Assembly (NCBI GenBank): GCA_934725575.1 | Contig: CAKVCK010000002.1 | Location: 241,547-305,546 of the forward strand | Direction: 5' to 3' | Length of the DNA: 64,000 bases | Source of the DNA: an uncultured Bacteroidales bacterium | GTDB taxonomy: Bacteria > Bacteroidota > Bacteroidia > Bacteroidales > UBA932 | Shown: in pieces, positions 25,281-36,500 of the stretch | Layout: each line of letters starts with the position of its first letter | How positions within the stretch are numbered: the stretch's first letter is position 1 | Notes under the pieces: model-generated | What the model saw: the letters and a program-made list of their open reading frames with translations, nothing else | What the model was told of the DNA's origin: nothing | The model's database searches: none | Program-made: the position numbers and the translations under genes

Positions 25281-27563
25281 ATGAAAAAGTCATTATACAT
25301 CGCGGCCGCTCTTATGTCAGTAGTCGGCTGCTCCAAGTCAGAAATCGCTCCGGAAACCGCAGGAACGCACGACGTTAAAGTCTCCGTGGCTGTCAGCACT
25401 GGCGCGGACACCAAGGCTGTGTTCGATGGCAACAGCCACATCAAATTCGAGAAAGGGGACTATTTCTATGCCGCTGTGGCGAAGAAGGAAACTCCCACCA
25501 AAGGTGTCAAGGTCGCAAAAAGCAAAGGAGCTGCCGCCGGAGTGTATTACTCTATATTCAAAATCAAGGATTTCGAGGCCACAGCTCCTGTCTTCGATGG
25601 CGAGCTTTGGAGCATAGTGGACGCTGATTTTGCTGATGAATATAATTTCTATGGCGTTTTCCCTGCCGCTGCCGTAAATACGGCTTACTCTGAGGAAGAC
25701 CTCACGTCCTGGATTGTCAAGATTCCTGAGGAGCAGACCGCCACTCAGACTTCCTGGTACAACCGTGCGGACATTATGCTCGTGAAGCCGACCACAATCT
25801 CGACTTCAAACAAGACTCACAATGATGAATATGGTGAGTATTCCACCGTCAACAGTGAGAAACTTGAGTTCGCTCACTTGTTCGGTTTTGGAAAAATATC
25901 ATTCGCTGGAGTTCCGGACGCCTATAAGTCTCAGGTTGTGAAAAGCGTAAGAATTGAGGCTGTCGGCGCGAACAAGGCTCTTGCCGGACGTTTCAGCGTT
26001 GACATCACCAAGGACGTTTACGATACTGATGTAAAGTCAACATCTCCAGTCTCATACATCAACCTTCCAGGCGATGGTACGACCACGGTGTCCGACTATG
26101 TGGCTTGGTTCGTTGCCAACAACGGTGAATTTGATGTCAAGATCACTGTATTCACGAATAAGGCAGACCTCGTGTTCGAGCGTAAGGGACTCGTCATCGC
26201 ACGCAGCGCGATCACTTCTCCTATCGTCAACTACAAGAGCTCCGATGTCGTGACATCACACGATGTGGCTCTTGCTGAAGGTGAGACCTGGACAAACACG
26301 CCGGCATATTCCAAGATCATCAATAGCTCTTACAAGGAAAGGGCTTGGGGCGATGGAGACAAGAAGATGAATTTCTCCATCTCATATCCTGGGTCAAACA
26401 ATGGCAATTACGGAACGTCCTTATATACTACGGATGGCTATACCCAGGGACTTGCCAGCTCGACTATCATAGGTGGAAAGGTAGTCCTTTCTTCCGCGGC
26501 TGATTTCAGTGGAGTCAAGATGGTCAAAGCTAATCTTGGTATCTACACAGATGACGCTACCGCAGACTTCACTATGAGTCTTGTCAAGGATGGTAAGACT
26601 TATGTTCTCGGCAAGTTCAACATCACTGGTAGTGGCAAGAATCCTGACGGCAAAGAGTACTATTTCTCTGGTAATTCAGAATGCGAGTCTGGACAGCTTG
26701 TTCTCACGGTGGATAATCTTTCCAACCAAAGCTGCCGTCCTTACATCGGTGCGCTCAGCATCAATCCGGCTCCTGGAATCGTACTTGACAGCAAGACGAT
26801 CAAGGTGGCGAAGACGGCCCATTCCGAGAGCGTTGATTGTGGTGTCTATGCGGCTACCGGTGATCCTACCGTGACTGTCGCTGATGATGCTAAGTCCTGG
26901 CTTTCCGCTTCCTGGGCTTCCAACAAGCTCACTGTGACCGTGACAGAGAACACCGGCAAGAAGAGAGCCGGAACGATCACCATCAAGGCCAAGGGCTTGT
27001 CCGAGACCACAGAGACTGTTACTGTCGAGCAGGCCAGTGTCACCGCTGTTACCTATAAACTTTCTGTGACCGCTGCTGATATGTACAAGGTTCTAAAGGC
27101 AGAGGCTGACAAGCTTACAAATGAGGGAAAGGAGGTTGATCCGTTGTCCGGCTACCCAGTAACAGCTAAGTTCACGGCCAAGGGCGTGAATGATGCGACG
27201 AAGACCACGGAGGTGGAGATCTATGGCGACAAACTCTACATCGGCTCTGCCACCGAGACCTCTTTCAAGTCCAAGGGAAGCATCAAATGCACATCGGCTG
27301 TCGGTGCGATCTCCAAGATTGTTGTCGTTGCGGACAAGAAGATGAAGGCGGGCGCTTACGATGATCTTATCTTGAAGTTGTCCTCTGACGGAAGTTCGTG
27401 GTCAAAGGTCAGCAGCAATGCTTTGTCTTACACTGGTGACGGTCCTTACACCAGTACGGCGGTGATAGGGGACGATTCTGTCAATTGGTTTGATATCGCT
27501 GTTACCAATTGGGGTAGTTCGACTCCGGTCTACAGTTTTGAAGTAACATTTACAACCGACTGA
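25281..27563 (+). CDS. Large surface lipoprotein with fimbrillin-like N-terminus and BACON domain
   Basis: 760 residues; lipobox SVVGCSKSE. The N-terminal 350 residues (VSVAVSTGADTKAVFDGNSH; AATGVY-like and YNRADIML segments) resemble the fimbrillin/FimA-like fold of Bacteroidales lipoproteins. A BACON domain spans about 500-590 (VDCGVYAATGDPTVTVADDA; RAGTITIKAKGLSE), followed by a C-terminal beta domain (KSKGSIKCTSAVGAISKIVV). The stop overlaps the next start by 1 base (TGATG). BACON domains usually bind glycans or mucin-type ligands, or serve as spacers. Confidence 0.65.
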   Translation: MKKSLYIAAALMSVVGCSKSEIAPETAGTHDVKVSVAVSTGADTKAVFDGNSHIKFEKGDYFYAAVAKKETPTKGVKVAKSKGAAAGVYYSIFKIKDFEATAPVFDGELWSIVDADFADEYNFYGVFPAAAVNTAYSEEDLTSWIVKIPEEQTATQTSWYNRADIMLVKPTTISTSNKTHNDEYGEYSTVNSEKLEFAHLFGFGKISFAGVPDAYKSQVVKSVRIEAVGANKALAGRFSVDITKDVYDTDVKSTSPVSYINLPGDGTTTVSDYVAWFVANNGEFDVKITVFTNKADLVFERKGLVIARSAITSPIVNYKSSDVVTSHDVALAEGETWTNTPAYSKIINSSYKERAWGDGDKKMNFSISYPGSNNGNYGTSLYTTDGYTQGLASSTIIGGKVVLSSAADFSGVKMVKANLGIYTDDATADFTMSLVKDGKTYVLGKFNITGSGKNPDGKEYYFSGNSECESGQLVLTVDNLSNQSCRPYIGALSINPAPGIVLDSKTIKVAKTAHSESVDCGVYAATGDPTVTVADDAKSWLSASWASNKLTVTVTENTGKKRAGTITIKAKGLSETTETVTVEQASVTAVTYKLSVTAADMYKVLKAEADKLTNEGKEVDPLSGYPVTAKFTAKGVNDATKTTEVEIYGDKLYIGSATETSFKSKGSIKCTSAVGAISKIVVVADKKMKAGAYDDLILKLSSDGSSWSKVSSNALSYTGDGPYTSTAVIGDDSVNWFDIAVTNWGSSTPVYSFEVTFTTD

Positions 27564-28681
27564 TGAGTAGATTAAATAATCTGTTCAAGATGATTGTGGC
27601 TATGGTTCTTACCATAGTCACAATTTCTTGTGAAAAGGATAATGGCGGGTCAGGGATTGACTCTACCATCAATATTTCCGGAAAGAAGTTGTTGACGGTC
27701 TCGTCGGCCGCTTTCGGATTCGAGGTGAAATATTCAGTGACAGGAAGCGGGGCCGGTCAGGCCGTGACCGCTGTCTCCGATCAGGATTGGGCTGTCGTGG
27801 ACGGCAGCGTGCCGGGAACGGTTTCGGTTTCGGTCGGCGACAATCTTTCCGCTGATGACAGGACGGCTGTGATCACCCTGAGTCTGAAGGGTGCCGAGGA
27901 CGCTTTTGTGACCGTTCTCCAGTCTTCCGATCCGGATTACAGGATCGACACCAAACAGAGTTTCGCTCTGGCCGTCACGGATGTCGAGTCTTCCAGCGCT
28001 TTCGTCACCGTCGCTCCTACAAATTCCGATTCGTACTACTGCTACGGTGTCGTCACCGCTGAGCAATATTCGAAGTTCAACGGCAACGGAAAGGCTTTCG
28101 TCGCTGACTATGCCAAGCAGTTGATTGACTATGCCCGTAAGGTTGCCGAGGCGAACGGACAGGAATTCTCTCTTAGGAATTATCTTACAAAGGGCTACAA
28201 AGCACACTCTTACGATGGATTTACGCCTCTGTCGGACTACTATCTGTTCGCGTTTGATATGACGTTGGGCGGGGAGTACAGCGGCAACGTGGCGGTGAAG
28301 AAGTTCACGACGAAGAAATATCCTGATTCGGCTCCTGATTTCACCATCACTGTGGATGCTGACGCCAACGTAAAGGTGGTTCCTTCCGATGCCTCTGTCA
28401 CTTATGTGCTGACTGTCGATTCTTATGAGGTCTGGAGCAAGAGCACCACTCCGAAGGCCTGCGCCGAGGATTTCCTCAAATGGGTTGAGGAAAGCAGCGA
28501 CTACTCGATCAGGTCGTTTATGCACCAGGGTGAGTTCTCGGAGTGCTACTATAATCCTCAGGCTCAGGCGGGTAACCTTACCACCGGAGACTATGTGGCG
28601 TATGCTTTCGGGTACAACGGCTCGAAGATAACAACCGGGATCTCCTATCTGAAATTCCATTTTGAAGAACCGAAAAAGTAA
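27563..28681 (+). CDS. BACON-domain lipoprotein with two FN3-like modules
   Basis: 372 residues; lipobox VTISCEKDN. A BACON domain covers about 40-125 (VTAVSDQDWAVVDGSVPG; DDRTAVITLSLKGAE). Two related modules follow, each with a Tyr-rich strand, an alpha-helical insertion and a closing strand: module 1 has YYCYGVVTAEQYSKF, NYLTKG and LSDYYLFAFD; module 2 has YVLTVDSYEVWSK, SFMHQGEF and TTGDYVAYAFGY. The next gene is a paralogue with the same layout. It overlaps the gene before by 1 base. Confidence 0.65.
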   Translation: MSRLNNLFKMIVAMVLTIVTISCEKDNGGSGIDSTINISGKKLLTVSSAAFGFEVKYSVTGSGAGQAVTAVSDQDWAVVDGSVPGTVSVSVGDNLSADDRTAVITLSLKGAEDAFVTVLQSSDPDYRIDTKQSFALAVTDVESSSAFVTVAPTNSDSYYCYGVVTAEQYSKFNGNGKAFVADYAKQLIDYARKVAEANGQEFSLRNYLTKGYKAHSYDGFTPLSDYYLFAFDMTLGGEYSGNVAVKKFTTKKYPDSAPDFTITVDADANVKVVPSDASVTYVLTVDSYEVWSKSTTPKACAEDFLKWVEESSDYSIRSFMHQGEFSECYYNPQAQAGNLTTGDYVAYAFGYNGSKITTGISYLKFHFEEPKK

Positions 28682-28687
28682 ACTTGA

Positions 28688-29782
28688 ATGAAGATTCCAT
28701 CATTGCTCAGGCTGACCGCGTTGGCCTGTGCGGCTGCGATAGTATTCGCTGCCTGTGGCGGCAACGCCGAAGACAACGAGGAGCCAACCTCGACTTTTGA
28801 TGTGAAGGTCAAGCTCCTCAGCATCGGGTCTGAAGGTGGCAAGCTTGCCGTCGATTACAGCATCAAAGGCTCCAAGGAGGGCAACACCGCCGAGGTCACG
28901 ACAGACAAAGACTGGATCCATCTCGGCAAGACCTACAGCACGACGTTCAGTTTCAATGTTGACAAGAACGAAACCGGAGAGGACAGAACCGGAGAGATCA
29001 AGATGACCTGCAAGGGTGTCCAGCCGCTGACTCTTGTCGTGAGCCAGGGCAAGGAAGGCTCATCCTCACAGGCTTACAACAAGTTCAAGATTGAGGTCAG
29101 CGAGATCACGACTTCCTCCGCGAGGGTGGTCATCACTCCGGTGAACGCCGCTGAGACCTACCTCTACTCGATCGTCAGCAAATCTGACTACGATAAGTTC
29201 GCCAATGTTGAGGCTTACATCAAGAAGCGGATCGAGCAGATAAAGGAAATGTGTGCCATCTATGGGATGAGCCCGAACTCTTTCCTGACCAAAGGCACGT
29301 TCGACACGGCCAAACTGGAGACTGCCCGGAAGACCACGATTATGGACAACACGGCATATTATGCCGCTGCCTTTGACCTTAGTTTCGATGACAATGGCAA
29401 TGCCTCCTACAGCGGGAAGATCGATCTTTGCGAGTTCCGCTCCCAAAAGGCCACGCAATCCAATATGACCCTGTCTCTGAGCGTCTCCGGCACGCATCTC
29501 AATGTCACGTCCTCATCGTCAGGCGACACTTGGATCTGTGATGTGGTGTCCAAGGATGCGTGGGACGAGTTCTCTGTGCCGGAGGATGCCGCGCACACCT
29601 ACATCTCCACGATGACCCAGTACGGCGCGTTGACCCTGTACAAGGGAAGCCAGAGCATTGATGTCTCCGGCAGCCTGACTGAGAGGGGCAAGGAATATGT
29701 CGCGTTCGCCGTGGGCTACAGGCAGTCCGACACTGACGGTGGTCTGACAACAGAAGTCAAGTACATAACTTTCAAGTATTAG
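28688..29782 (+). CDS. BACON-domain lipoprotein, paralogue of the preceding gene
   Basis: 364 residues; lipobox FAACGGNAE. The same order as its upstream neighbour: BACON-like domain (EVTTDKDWIHLGK; EDRTGEIKMTCKGVQ), then two modules, the first with YLYSIVSKSDYDKF, NSFLTKG and TAYYAAAFD, the second with WICDVVSKDAWDEF and GKEYVAFAVGY. Sequence identity is low outside these motifs, so the duplication is old. It starts 6 bases after its paralogue. Confidence 0.65.
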   Translation: MKIPSLLRLTALACAAAIVFAACGGNAEDNEEPTSTFDVKVKLLSIGSEGGKLAVDYSIKGSKEGNTAEVTTDKDWIHLGKTYSTTFSFNVDKNETGEDRTGEIKMTCKGVQPLTLVVSQGKEGSSSQAYNKFKIEVSEITTSSARVVITPVNAAETYLYSIVSKSDYDKFANVEAYIKKRIEQIKEMCAIYGMSPNSFLTKGTFDTAKLETARKTTIMDNTAYYAAAFDLSFDDNGNASYSGKIDLCEFRSQKATQSNMTLSLSVSGTHLNVTSSSSGDTWICDVVSKDAWDEFSVPEDAAHTYISTMTQYGALTLYKGSQSIDVSGSLTERGKEYVAFAVGYRQSDTDGGLTTEVKYITFKY

Positions 29783-29785
29783 TTT

Positions 29786-31684
29786 ATGAATATATTCAAA
29801 AGGAAGGCGCTTCCTTTCACCGCCATTTGTGCGGCTCTCGCCGTGTCAGCGGCTTGTGAGAAGCAGGAATCGCCGGAACAGAATGGTGGTGAGAAGTCCG
29901 GACCGATCATAATCAATGAGTCTCCGGCCGCCATCAAAGGTGAGCTGATCATAAAGATTAAAGGCTCGAACGTGGGGACAAGGGCGGCCGGCTCGTCTGA
30001 CGATGCGCTGGACGGCACCCGTGAGGTCTCCGAAGTGCTGGCACAGAACGGAAAGTTCCGTCTGGAAAGGCTTTTCCCTGAGTGCGGACGTTTCGAGGCC
30101 CGTACCCGCGCGGAAGGTCTGGACACTTGGTACATAGCCAGCTTCGACAAGACTCTGGAAACTTCGGATGTGGTCGCCCAGCTGAAGAAATGCGGCTCGG
30201 TGGAAAGCATTGAATATTCACTGCCGGTCGTGATGTCAAGCGCTGAGGGAGAGGGCTCACCGTCAATCGCTCCGATGGCGTTGTCGGCCAGCCGCAAGGA
30301 AGTGTTCCCGTTCAACGAGAACAAGATGGTCCAGCAGATGCAGTGGCACTATAACAACACCGGCTCGATCTTCGGAAAGACCGGTCTGGTCGGCGCTGAC
30401 GCTGACGTGTGGGCGGCCTGGAAACTCTGCGCCGGTGACCCTGATGTCATCGTGGCCGTCATCGACCAAGGTGTGAAGTACGACCACGAGGACCTTGCAG
30501 ACAATATGTGGATCAACAAGGGGGAGATCCCTGGCAATGGAATCGATGACGACGGCAACGGCTACATCGATGACATCCATGGATTCAACTTCGTGGACAA
30601 CAAAGGCACGATCGTAACATCTTCAAGCCTTTCACATGGTACCCACGTCGCCGGAACCATTGCCGCGGTCAACAACAACGGCGTCGGCGTGAACGGAATC
30701 GCCGGTGGATCAGGCAATAAGGATGGTGTCAGGATAATGACCCTCCAGACTTTGGGAGCAAGCGAGAACGGTTCCTCAGGCTCCGGGCTCGGCGGAATCG
30801 TTAGGGCTATGAAATACGCCGCCGACAACGGGGCTGTCATCTGCCAGAACAGCTGGGGCTACAACCAGAAACTCAGCTGGAACACTTGGACGCGCAGCTC
30901 GTTCTCGGCTCTCAGGCGTGCCATCGACTATTTTGTCAAGTATGCCGGCGTGGATGAGAACGGCGAGCAGACCGGCCCGATGAAGGGAGGAATCGTGATC
31001 TTCGCCGCCGGCAACGAGGCCGTCAACTATCAGGCGTTCCCAGCCGCTGACAAGAGCGTGGTGAGCGTCGCTTCATATTCTTACACCGGTGACGCGGCAT
31101 ATTACACCAACTACGGCACTTGGGTGGACATCTCCGCTCCGGGCGGCGACACCTACGCAGACAGCAACTATGGCGGCGTCTATAGCACCAGCGTCAATGA
31201 GGACGGAACCTCCGGCTATGAATATATGCAGGGAACATCTATGGCCTGCCCTCACGTCAGCGGAGCCTGTGCCCTGGCCGTCTCCTACTATTACGGCAAG
31301 GACAAGCGTATGGGGCTTACCCCGGATATGCTCCGCTCGGTGCTTCTTAGCTCCGCCCGTCCGATCAACGCCAACCTCAGCGCTCCGTATGTCGGGAATA
31401 TGGGCGTGGGAATGCTCGACACCTACCGTCTGCTTCAGTATATGGGCTATCTGGGAGAGATCCCGGCTCAGACCCTCACCACCGGCCAGACAAAGACACT
31501 GGAGATGTCGGAATATTTCCCGTCGGTACAGGTGCTGTCATATTCAGTCTCGGATCCTGCTGTCGTGAAGGCTTCTCTGTCGAAGGGAGTCCTCACGCTT
31601 GAGGGTGTGTCTTCCGGAACGGCGGAAGTCACTGTCTCTGACGGTAATTCAATGTTCAAGACAATAAAGGTAATAGTCAACTGA
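29786..31684 (+). CDS. Subtilisin-family (S8) serine protease, lipoprotein
   Basis: 632 residues; lipobox VSAACEKQE places it on the membrane, in this context probably the cell surface. A prodomain lies at about 45-150 (GELIIKIKGSNVG ... DTWYIASFDKT). The catalytic triad is complete: Asp227 in VAVIDQGVKYDH, His284 in SHGTHVAGTIAAV, Ser485 in GTSMACPHVSGA; the oxyanion Asn is in QNSWGYN or AAGNEAV. A small Ig-like domain (TLTTGQTKTLEMSEYF) ends the protein. It sits 3 bases after a lipoprotein gene and overlaps the next by 1 base, upstream of SusC/SusD, so it is likely to release peptides for their uptake. Confidence 0.9.
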   Translation: MNIFKRKALPFTAICAALAVSAACEKQESPEQNGGEKSGPIIINESPAAIKGELIIKIKGSNVGTRAAGSSDDALDGTREVSEVLAQNGKFRLERLFPECGRFEARTRAEGLDTWYIASFDKTLETSDVVAQLKKCGSVESIEYSLPVVMSSAEGEGSPSIAPMALSASRKEVFPFNENKMVQQMQWHYNNTGSIFGKTGLVGADADVWAAWKLCAGDPDVIVAVIDQGVKYDHEDLADNMWINKGEIPGNGIDDDGNGYIDDIHGFNFVDNKGTIVTSSSLSHGTHVAGTIAAVNNNGVGVNGIAGGSGNKDGVRIMTLQTLGASENGSSGSGLGGIVRAMKYAADNGAVICQNSWGYNQKLSWNTWTRSSFSALRRAIDYFVKYAGVDENGEQTGPMKGGIVIFAAGNEAVNYQAFPAADKSVVSVASYSYTGDAAYYTNYGTWVDISAPGGDTYADSNYGGVYSTSVNEDGTSGYEYMQGTSMACPHVSGACALAVSYYYGKDKRMGLTPDMLRSVLLSSARPINANLSAPYVGNMGVGMLDTYRLLQYMGYLGEIPAQTLTTGQTKTLEMSEYFPSVQVLSYSVSDPAVVKASLSKGVLTLEGVSSGTAEVTVSDGNSMFKTIKVIVN

Positions 31685-33516
31685 TGAACAGATCAATCAT
31701 AACGAAATTGTCTTTCGCCCTTCTTCTGGCGGCTGTCGCCTGCACAAAGGAGGAGACCCCGGAGCGGACTTCGCTGCCGGAGCCGAAGGTTCGTGTCTCT
31801 GATGTCACCAGCACGTCTTTCAGCGTGTCTTGGGATGTAGTCACTGACGCTGGAGCCTACACTTACATATTCAATGACAATGACACTGTGACGACAAGGG
31901 AGCGTTCGGTCTCGTTCGCTGACCTTGAGCCGTCGGTGGAATATTCATTCTCCGTCAGGACTGACGCGGGGACTAACGGCGACTATCTGGATTCGAGGTT
32001 CGTCACCATCCACGTCATCACGGAGGGGGAGAGTGTCCTTGAGGCGCCGGAGCCTGTTCTGGTGGCCGCCTACAAGTCAAGGACCATCATAAACTGGAAA
32101 CCGGTCGCCGGGGCGTCGGCTTATGAATATTCAGTCGCCGGGATGACCGGCAAGGTCGAGGCCTGCTCTGTGGAGCTTAGCGGGTTCGACGGTTCCACTG
32201 ACTATGTGTTCCGTCTGAAGGCCCTGTCAGGGGAGAAGTATGTGAACGATTCGCCGGAGGCGGAGCTCAAATTCACGACACGCCCCGCGTCCGAGGATAT
32301 TCCTCAGATAATTATGTCGCTTCTTGAGTGCGGCTCTGACTACGCCAACTTCAATGTCTATGCGGTTCCGGATTTCCGCTATGTGTATTTCGGCGTGCCG
32401 GCAAGCTATTTCATCAACCATTCCGACACCGAGATCAGGGACACTTATCTGAAATATATGCTGGACGCCATCAATGACAGCAATATGACTGTCGAGGGTG
32501 GGATGTCTTATTATTCCAAGACGGGTTCGTCCAACTACACCGAGTACCCGCTCTATCCGGAGCTGTCGTACTACATCGTGGCGTTCGGAGTCAGCCTTGA
32601 CGGAAAGGCCACGACTCCTTTGTACAAGCTTTCCGCCAAGACCAAGGCGCACGACACGATGACCGAACCATCCCTCGGTGGGGCTGACTGGTTCAGTCAG
32701 ACGATGTTCCATTCCGTGTTCGGCCAGTACAATTCCACCAATTGCGTCTGGACCAACTGGACTGGAAATGGCGTGGCCAAGATGAACTATGTCCTCACTT
32801 CGACATATTCATTCAATGTTTATTTCGGAGGGTCGTTCGATCTTTTCAGGCGCTACACCGCGCTTAAGGGAAGCACTGTAACAGAGGCGGAATATATTGA
32901 GAAAGTCAATGAGGAGTCAGGGCTTACCACCCGATTCGCTCCGTTGTCAGCCGCTAACTCCTACACATTGGGCACGTTGGCGATCAATGAGGCGGGGGAT
33001 TCTACCTTCGTTGTGAACACCCTCAGCACGATGGCTACGGCCACGTACTATGACTGGGCCTTCGTCTCGCTTGGTACAAGCTCTTCCTACCCGGCATCCA
33101 CTTCCTTGACCTCGGCGGTATCGATCGCTTTCGACGCGACAGAATCCTTGAATATCCAGGTTTCCGCCGGACGCTACCTTATGTGCCGCAGCTCTGAGTT
33201 GGGAGGCGTGACATTGACCGAGGCCGCGAAACTGGTGAAGGAAAAAGGGACGGATTTCTCATCGACACAGATCAAGGTTCTGAATATGACCGGAAAGATT
33301 TCGATGTCGTTCGGAACCGACACTCCTCTGGAGCCGGGCACAAAGTACACGTTGCTTGTGTCCTTGACCTCCGCGAGTGGGGATGAGATCCTTCGTTACG
33401 CCACCGCTTCCACCGCTGAAGGGACGAAGACAAGATCGGCGTACAACAGCGAGCCTAAGGGACGCATCGAGGTCAATGCTCCTGTGATCCTTGACACTTA
33501 CGAAATAAGCAGATAG
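31684..33516 (+). CDS. Lipoprotein with fibronectin type III-like domains
   Basis: 610 residues; lipobox AVACTKEE. Two FN3-like domains at about 30-200 (PKVRVSDVTSTSFSVSWDVV; APEPVLVAAYKSRTIINW) precede a module similar to those in the two BACON paralogues upstream (YVYFGVPASYF, SYYSKTG, ELSYYIVAFGVSLDG). The C-terminal 250 residues contain two more beta domains. It overlaps the protease gene by 1 base and is 2 bases from SusC. Binding or scaffolding of substrate at the surface is inferred. Confidence 0.65.
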   Translation: MNRSIITKLSFALLLAAVACTKEETPERTSLPEPKVRVSDVTSTSFSVSWDVVTDAGAYTYIFNDNDTVTTRERSVSFADLEPSVEYSFSVRTDAGTNGDYLDSRFVTIHVITEGESVLEAPEPVLVAAYKSRTIINWKPVAGASAYEYSVAGMTGKVEACSVELSGFDGSTDYVFRLKALSGEKYVNDSPEAELKFTTRPASEDIPQIIMSLLECGSDYANFNVYAVPDFRYVYFGVPASYFINHSDTEIRDTYLKYMLDAINDSNMTVEGGMSYYSKTGSSNYTEYPLYPELSYYIVAFGVSLDGKATTPLYKLSAKTKAHDTMTEPSLGGADWFSQTMFHSVFGQYNSTNCVWTNWTGNGVAKMNYVLTSTYSFNVYFGGSFDLFRRYTALKGSTVTEAEYIEKVNEESGLTTRFAPLSAANSYTLGTLAINEAGDSTFVVNTLSTMATATYYDWAFVSLGTSSSYPASTSLTSAVSIAFDATESLNIQVSAGRYLMCRSSELGGVTLTEAAKLVKEKGTDFSSTQIKVLNMTGKISMSFGTDTPLEPGTKYTLLVSLTSASGDEILRYATASTAEGTKTRSAYNSEPKGRIEVNAPVILDTYEISR

Positions 33517-33518
33517 AT

Positions 33519-36500
33519 ATGAAACTGAACAAGATATTGCGAATGATCGTCCTGGTTCCGCTGCTGTGCGCCACTGCTGTGGTGTCGGCTCAGAACAAGG
33601 CGGTCACTGTCAGCGGAAAGGTCGTTGACAAGACAGGCGAGCCTGTCATCAGCGCGGGAGTGTTCATCAAGGGAACCACTGTCGGAACCGTGACGGACTT
33701 CGAAGGAAAGTACACCTTGGCCAATGTGCCGTCAGACGCTGTCCTTACTGCCTCGAACCTTGGCTACACCACGGCCGAGCAGGCTGTGAACGGGAAAACA
33801 GTTGTGGATTTCGTCCTGCAGGACGAGTCCGTGATCCTGGACGATGTGATCGTCGTGGCCTACGGTACGGCGAAGAAGGAATCATTCACTGGTTCCGCCA
33901 GCGTGGTGAAGGGCGATGAGCTCAGCAAAAGGCCTGTGGGCAACCTCACGAAATCTTTCGAGGGAGCCGTGGCCGGAGTCCAGGTGACTTCCGGAGGCGG
34001 CCAGCCTGGCGAGGGAGCGTCTATTATGGTGCGTGGAGCCGGATCGGTGAACGCTTCGTCCAGCCCTCTCTATGTTGTGGACGGTGTGCCTTACGACGGA
34101 GCCATCAGCGCCATCAATCCCGCGGACATCGAGACGATGACAGTGCTGAAGGACGCTTCGGCAGGTGCCCTTTACGGAGCCCGTGGAGCGAACGGTGTCA
34201 TCGTGATCACCACCAGGAAGGGAAGCAAGGACAGGGTGAACGTAAGCTACAAGGGTAACTTCGGCGTGGCCTCAAGGGCTTTGAAACGCTATGACCTTGT
34301 CGGAATGAGCGACTATGTCGAACTGACCTACGAGGCCTTGCGCAACTCCGCCCAGTATGGCACCGGGATGGATTTCGAGGCTGCGAGCGTCTATGCCGCC
34401 AATAACCTTGGCCAGACAATCGGCGGACTGAAGAATCCTGAATATTACAACCCTTACAAGAACTACTCTTGGTCGGAGTTGATCAACAAGGAGTCCGGGA
34501 AGATCCAGGAGGACGCTGTGGCGGCCTGGAACGAGAACTGGATGGACGAGATCAGCAACGACAAGGCCTTCCGTACCGAGCACGTGCTTTCGGTCAGCGG
34601 CGGAACCGAGAAGACGACATATTTGTATTCCTTGGGTTACTACAAGGAGAACGGCACCCTCCAGAACACTGACTTCGACCGTTTCACCGGCAGGATCAGC
34701 GGGGACGTGCAGGCCACGGACTGGTTCAAGATGGGAATGAGCGCCAACCTTGCGCACGCGGTGTCCGATTTTCAGGACGCCACCGGAAGCGCGACCTCGA
34801 ACGTCTGGTACACAGCCCAGTTTATGGCTCCTGTCTATCCTGTTTACCTGAAGGATATGGACGGAAACGATGTGCTTGACGCGGCCGGGAACAGGCAGTA
34901 TGAATATGGTTCCGAGGAAGACAACGGCTACGCCAACCGTGTCACCGCACAGGGATTCAACTCCAAGGCCGAGCTGTACAACAACAAGGCTTACTACAAG
35001 CGCAACTCCGTGTCCGCCAGAACGTTCGTGAAATTCGGGACGGTCAATAAGGATGCTTTGCTCTACGGTCTCAATCTTGACATCAATCTCGGTGTGGACT
35101 TCACTGACTACGGCCGTACGACGACCAACGACAAGTATCACGGCAACGCCGCATCCCAGGGAGGAACCGTCAGCAAGTACAACACGAGGACGACGAGCTA
35201 CACGCTCAACGAACTGCTGACCTATCGTAGGAAGTTCGGGGAGCATTCCGTTGACCTTCTCGCTGGCCACGAGTACTATCGCTACAATTACAACTATCAG
35301 CTGGGCTCCAAGAGCGGCATCGTGGACGGCATCGACGAGCTCGGCTCGGCGGTGACCACGCTCACCAACACGTCATATTCAAATGACTATGCCATCGAGT
35401 CGGTGCTCGCGCGTCTGAACTACGGTTTCCGTGACCGCTACTATTTCGACGCTTCCTGGCGTACCGATGGTTCGTCCCGCTTCCACAAGTCCAACCAGTG
35501 GGGTAACTTCTGGTCGGTCGGAGCCTCGTGGAGAATCTCCGAGGAGGATTTTATGAAATCCACTTCCGACTGGCTCAACAACCTCACCATCAAGGCTTCA
35601 TACGGAGTGCAAGGTAACGACAACCTCGGCTCGTACTACGTTTGGCAGGGCCGTTTCAGCTACGGTTGGTCCAACGGAACCCGTCCGGGCTCGACCGCAT
35701 CCTCCATTGAGAACAAACTCGTCACCTGGGAGAAGAACGGCAACCTGAACACCGGTATCGAGGCCAGCATGTTCGGCGGAAGGCTCACAAGCACCATTGA
35801 ATATTATTCCCGCAGAACCCGGGATATGCTTCTTAACAACCCTCTCGCCATCTCATCCGGATTCTCCGGCTACGACGACAATGTCGGCTCGATGGTGAAC
35901 AGGGGATTGGAAACTTCGTTCAGAGGAGTGATATTCGATCGTCCCAACTTCCATTGGGACGCCTCTTTGATGCTTTCGATGAACAGGAACAAGGTGACGG
36001 AACTCACTTCCTCACAGGATGTCATCAACTACGGCAGCGTAGTGATCGAGAAGGGCAAGCCGATCTACACATTCTATATGTCCAAGTCAGCCGGAGTCTC
36101 ACCTTCGACCGGCCGCCAGCTCTACTACGCCTACTACCGCTACGCCGTGGACAAGACGGGTTCCATCGTGACCGAGAAGTGTGATGAATATGTCACCGAC
36201 AATGTCGGTCTGGCTTCCTTGAGCAAGTACTACTACGGCAGTCGCCAGGCCTTGTTCTCGGGAAGTTTCTCATCCAACTTCACGTTCTTCAAGAACTTCG
36301 ACTTCTCGTTCCTGACCACGTTCTCGGTCGGCGGAAAGATCTACGACAGTCTGTACGGCGGCGCGATGAATGTCACCTACGCCGGAAACAACTGGCACAA
36401 GAACGTGCTCAGGCGTTGGCAGAAGCCGGGCGACATCTCGGATGTCCCTCTCGTTGAGATCGGCGGCAGCCGCTCCAGCACCGGTGAGGAACTGATCGAC

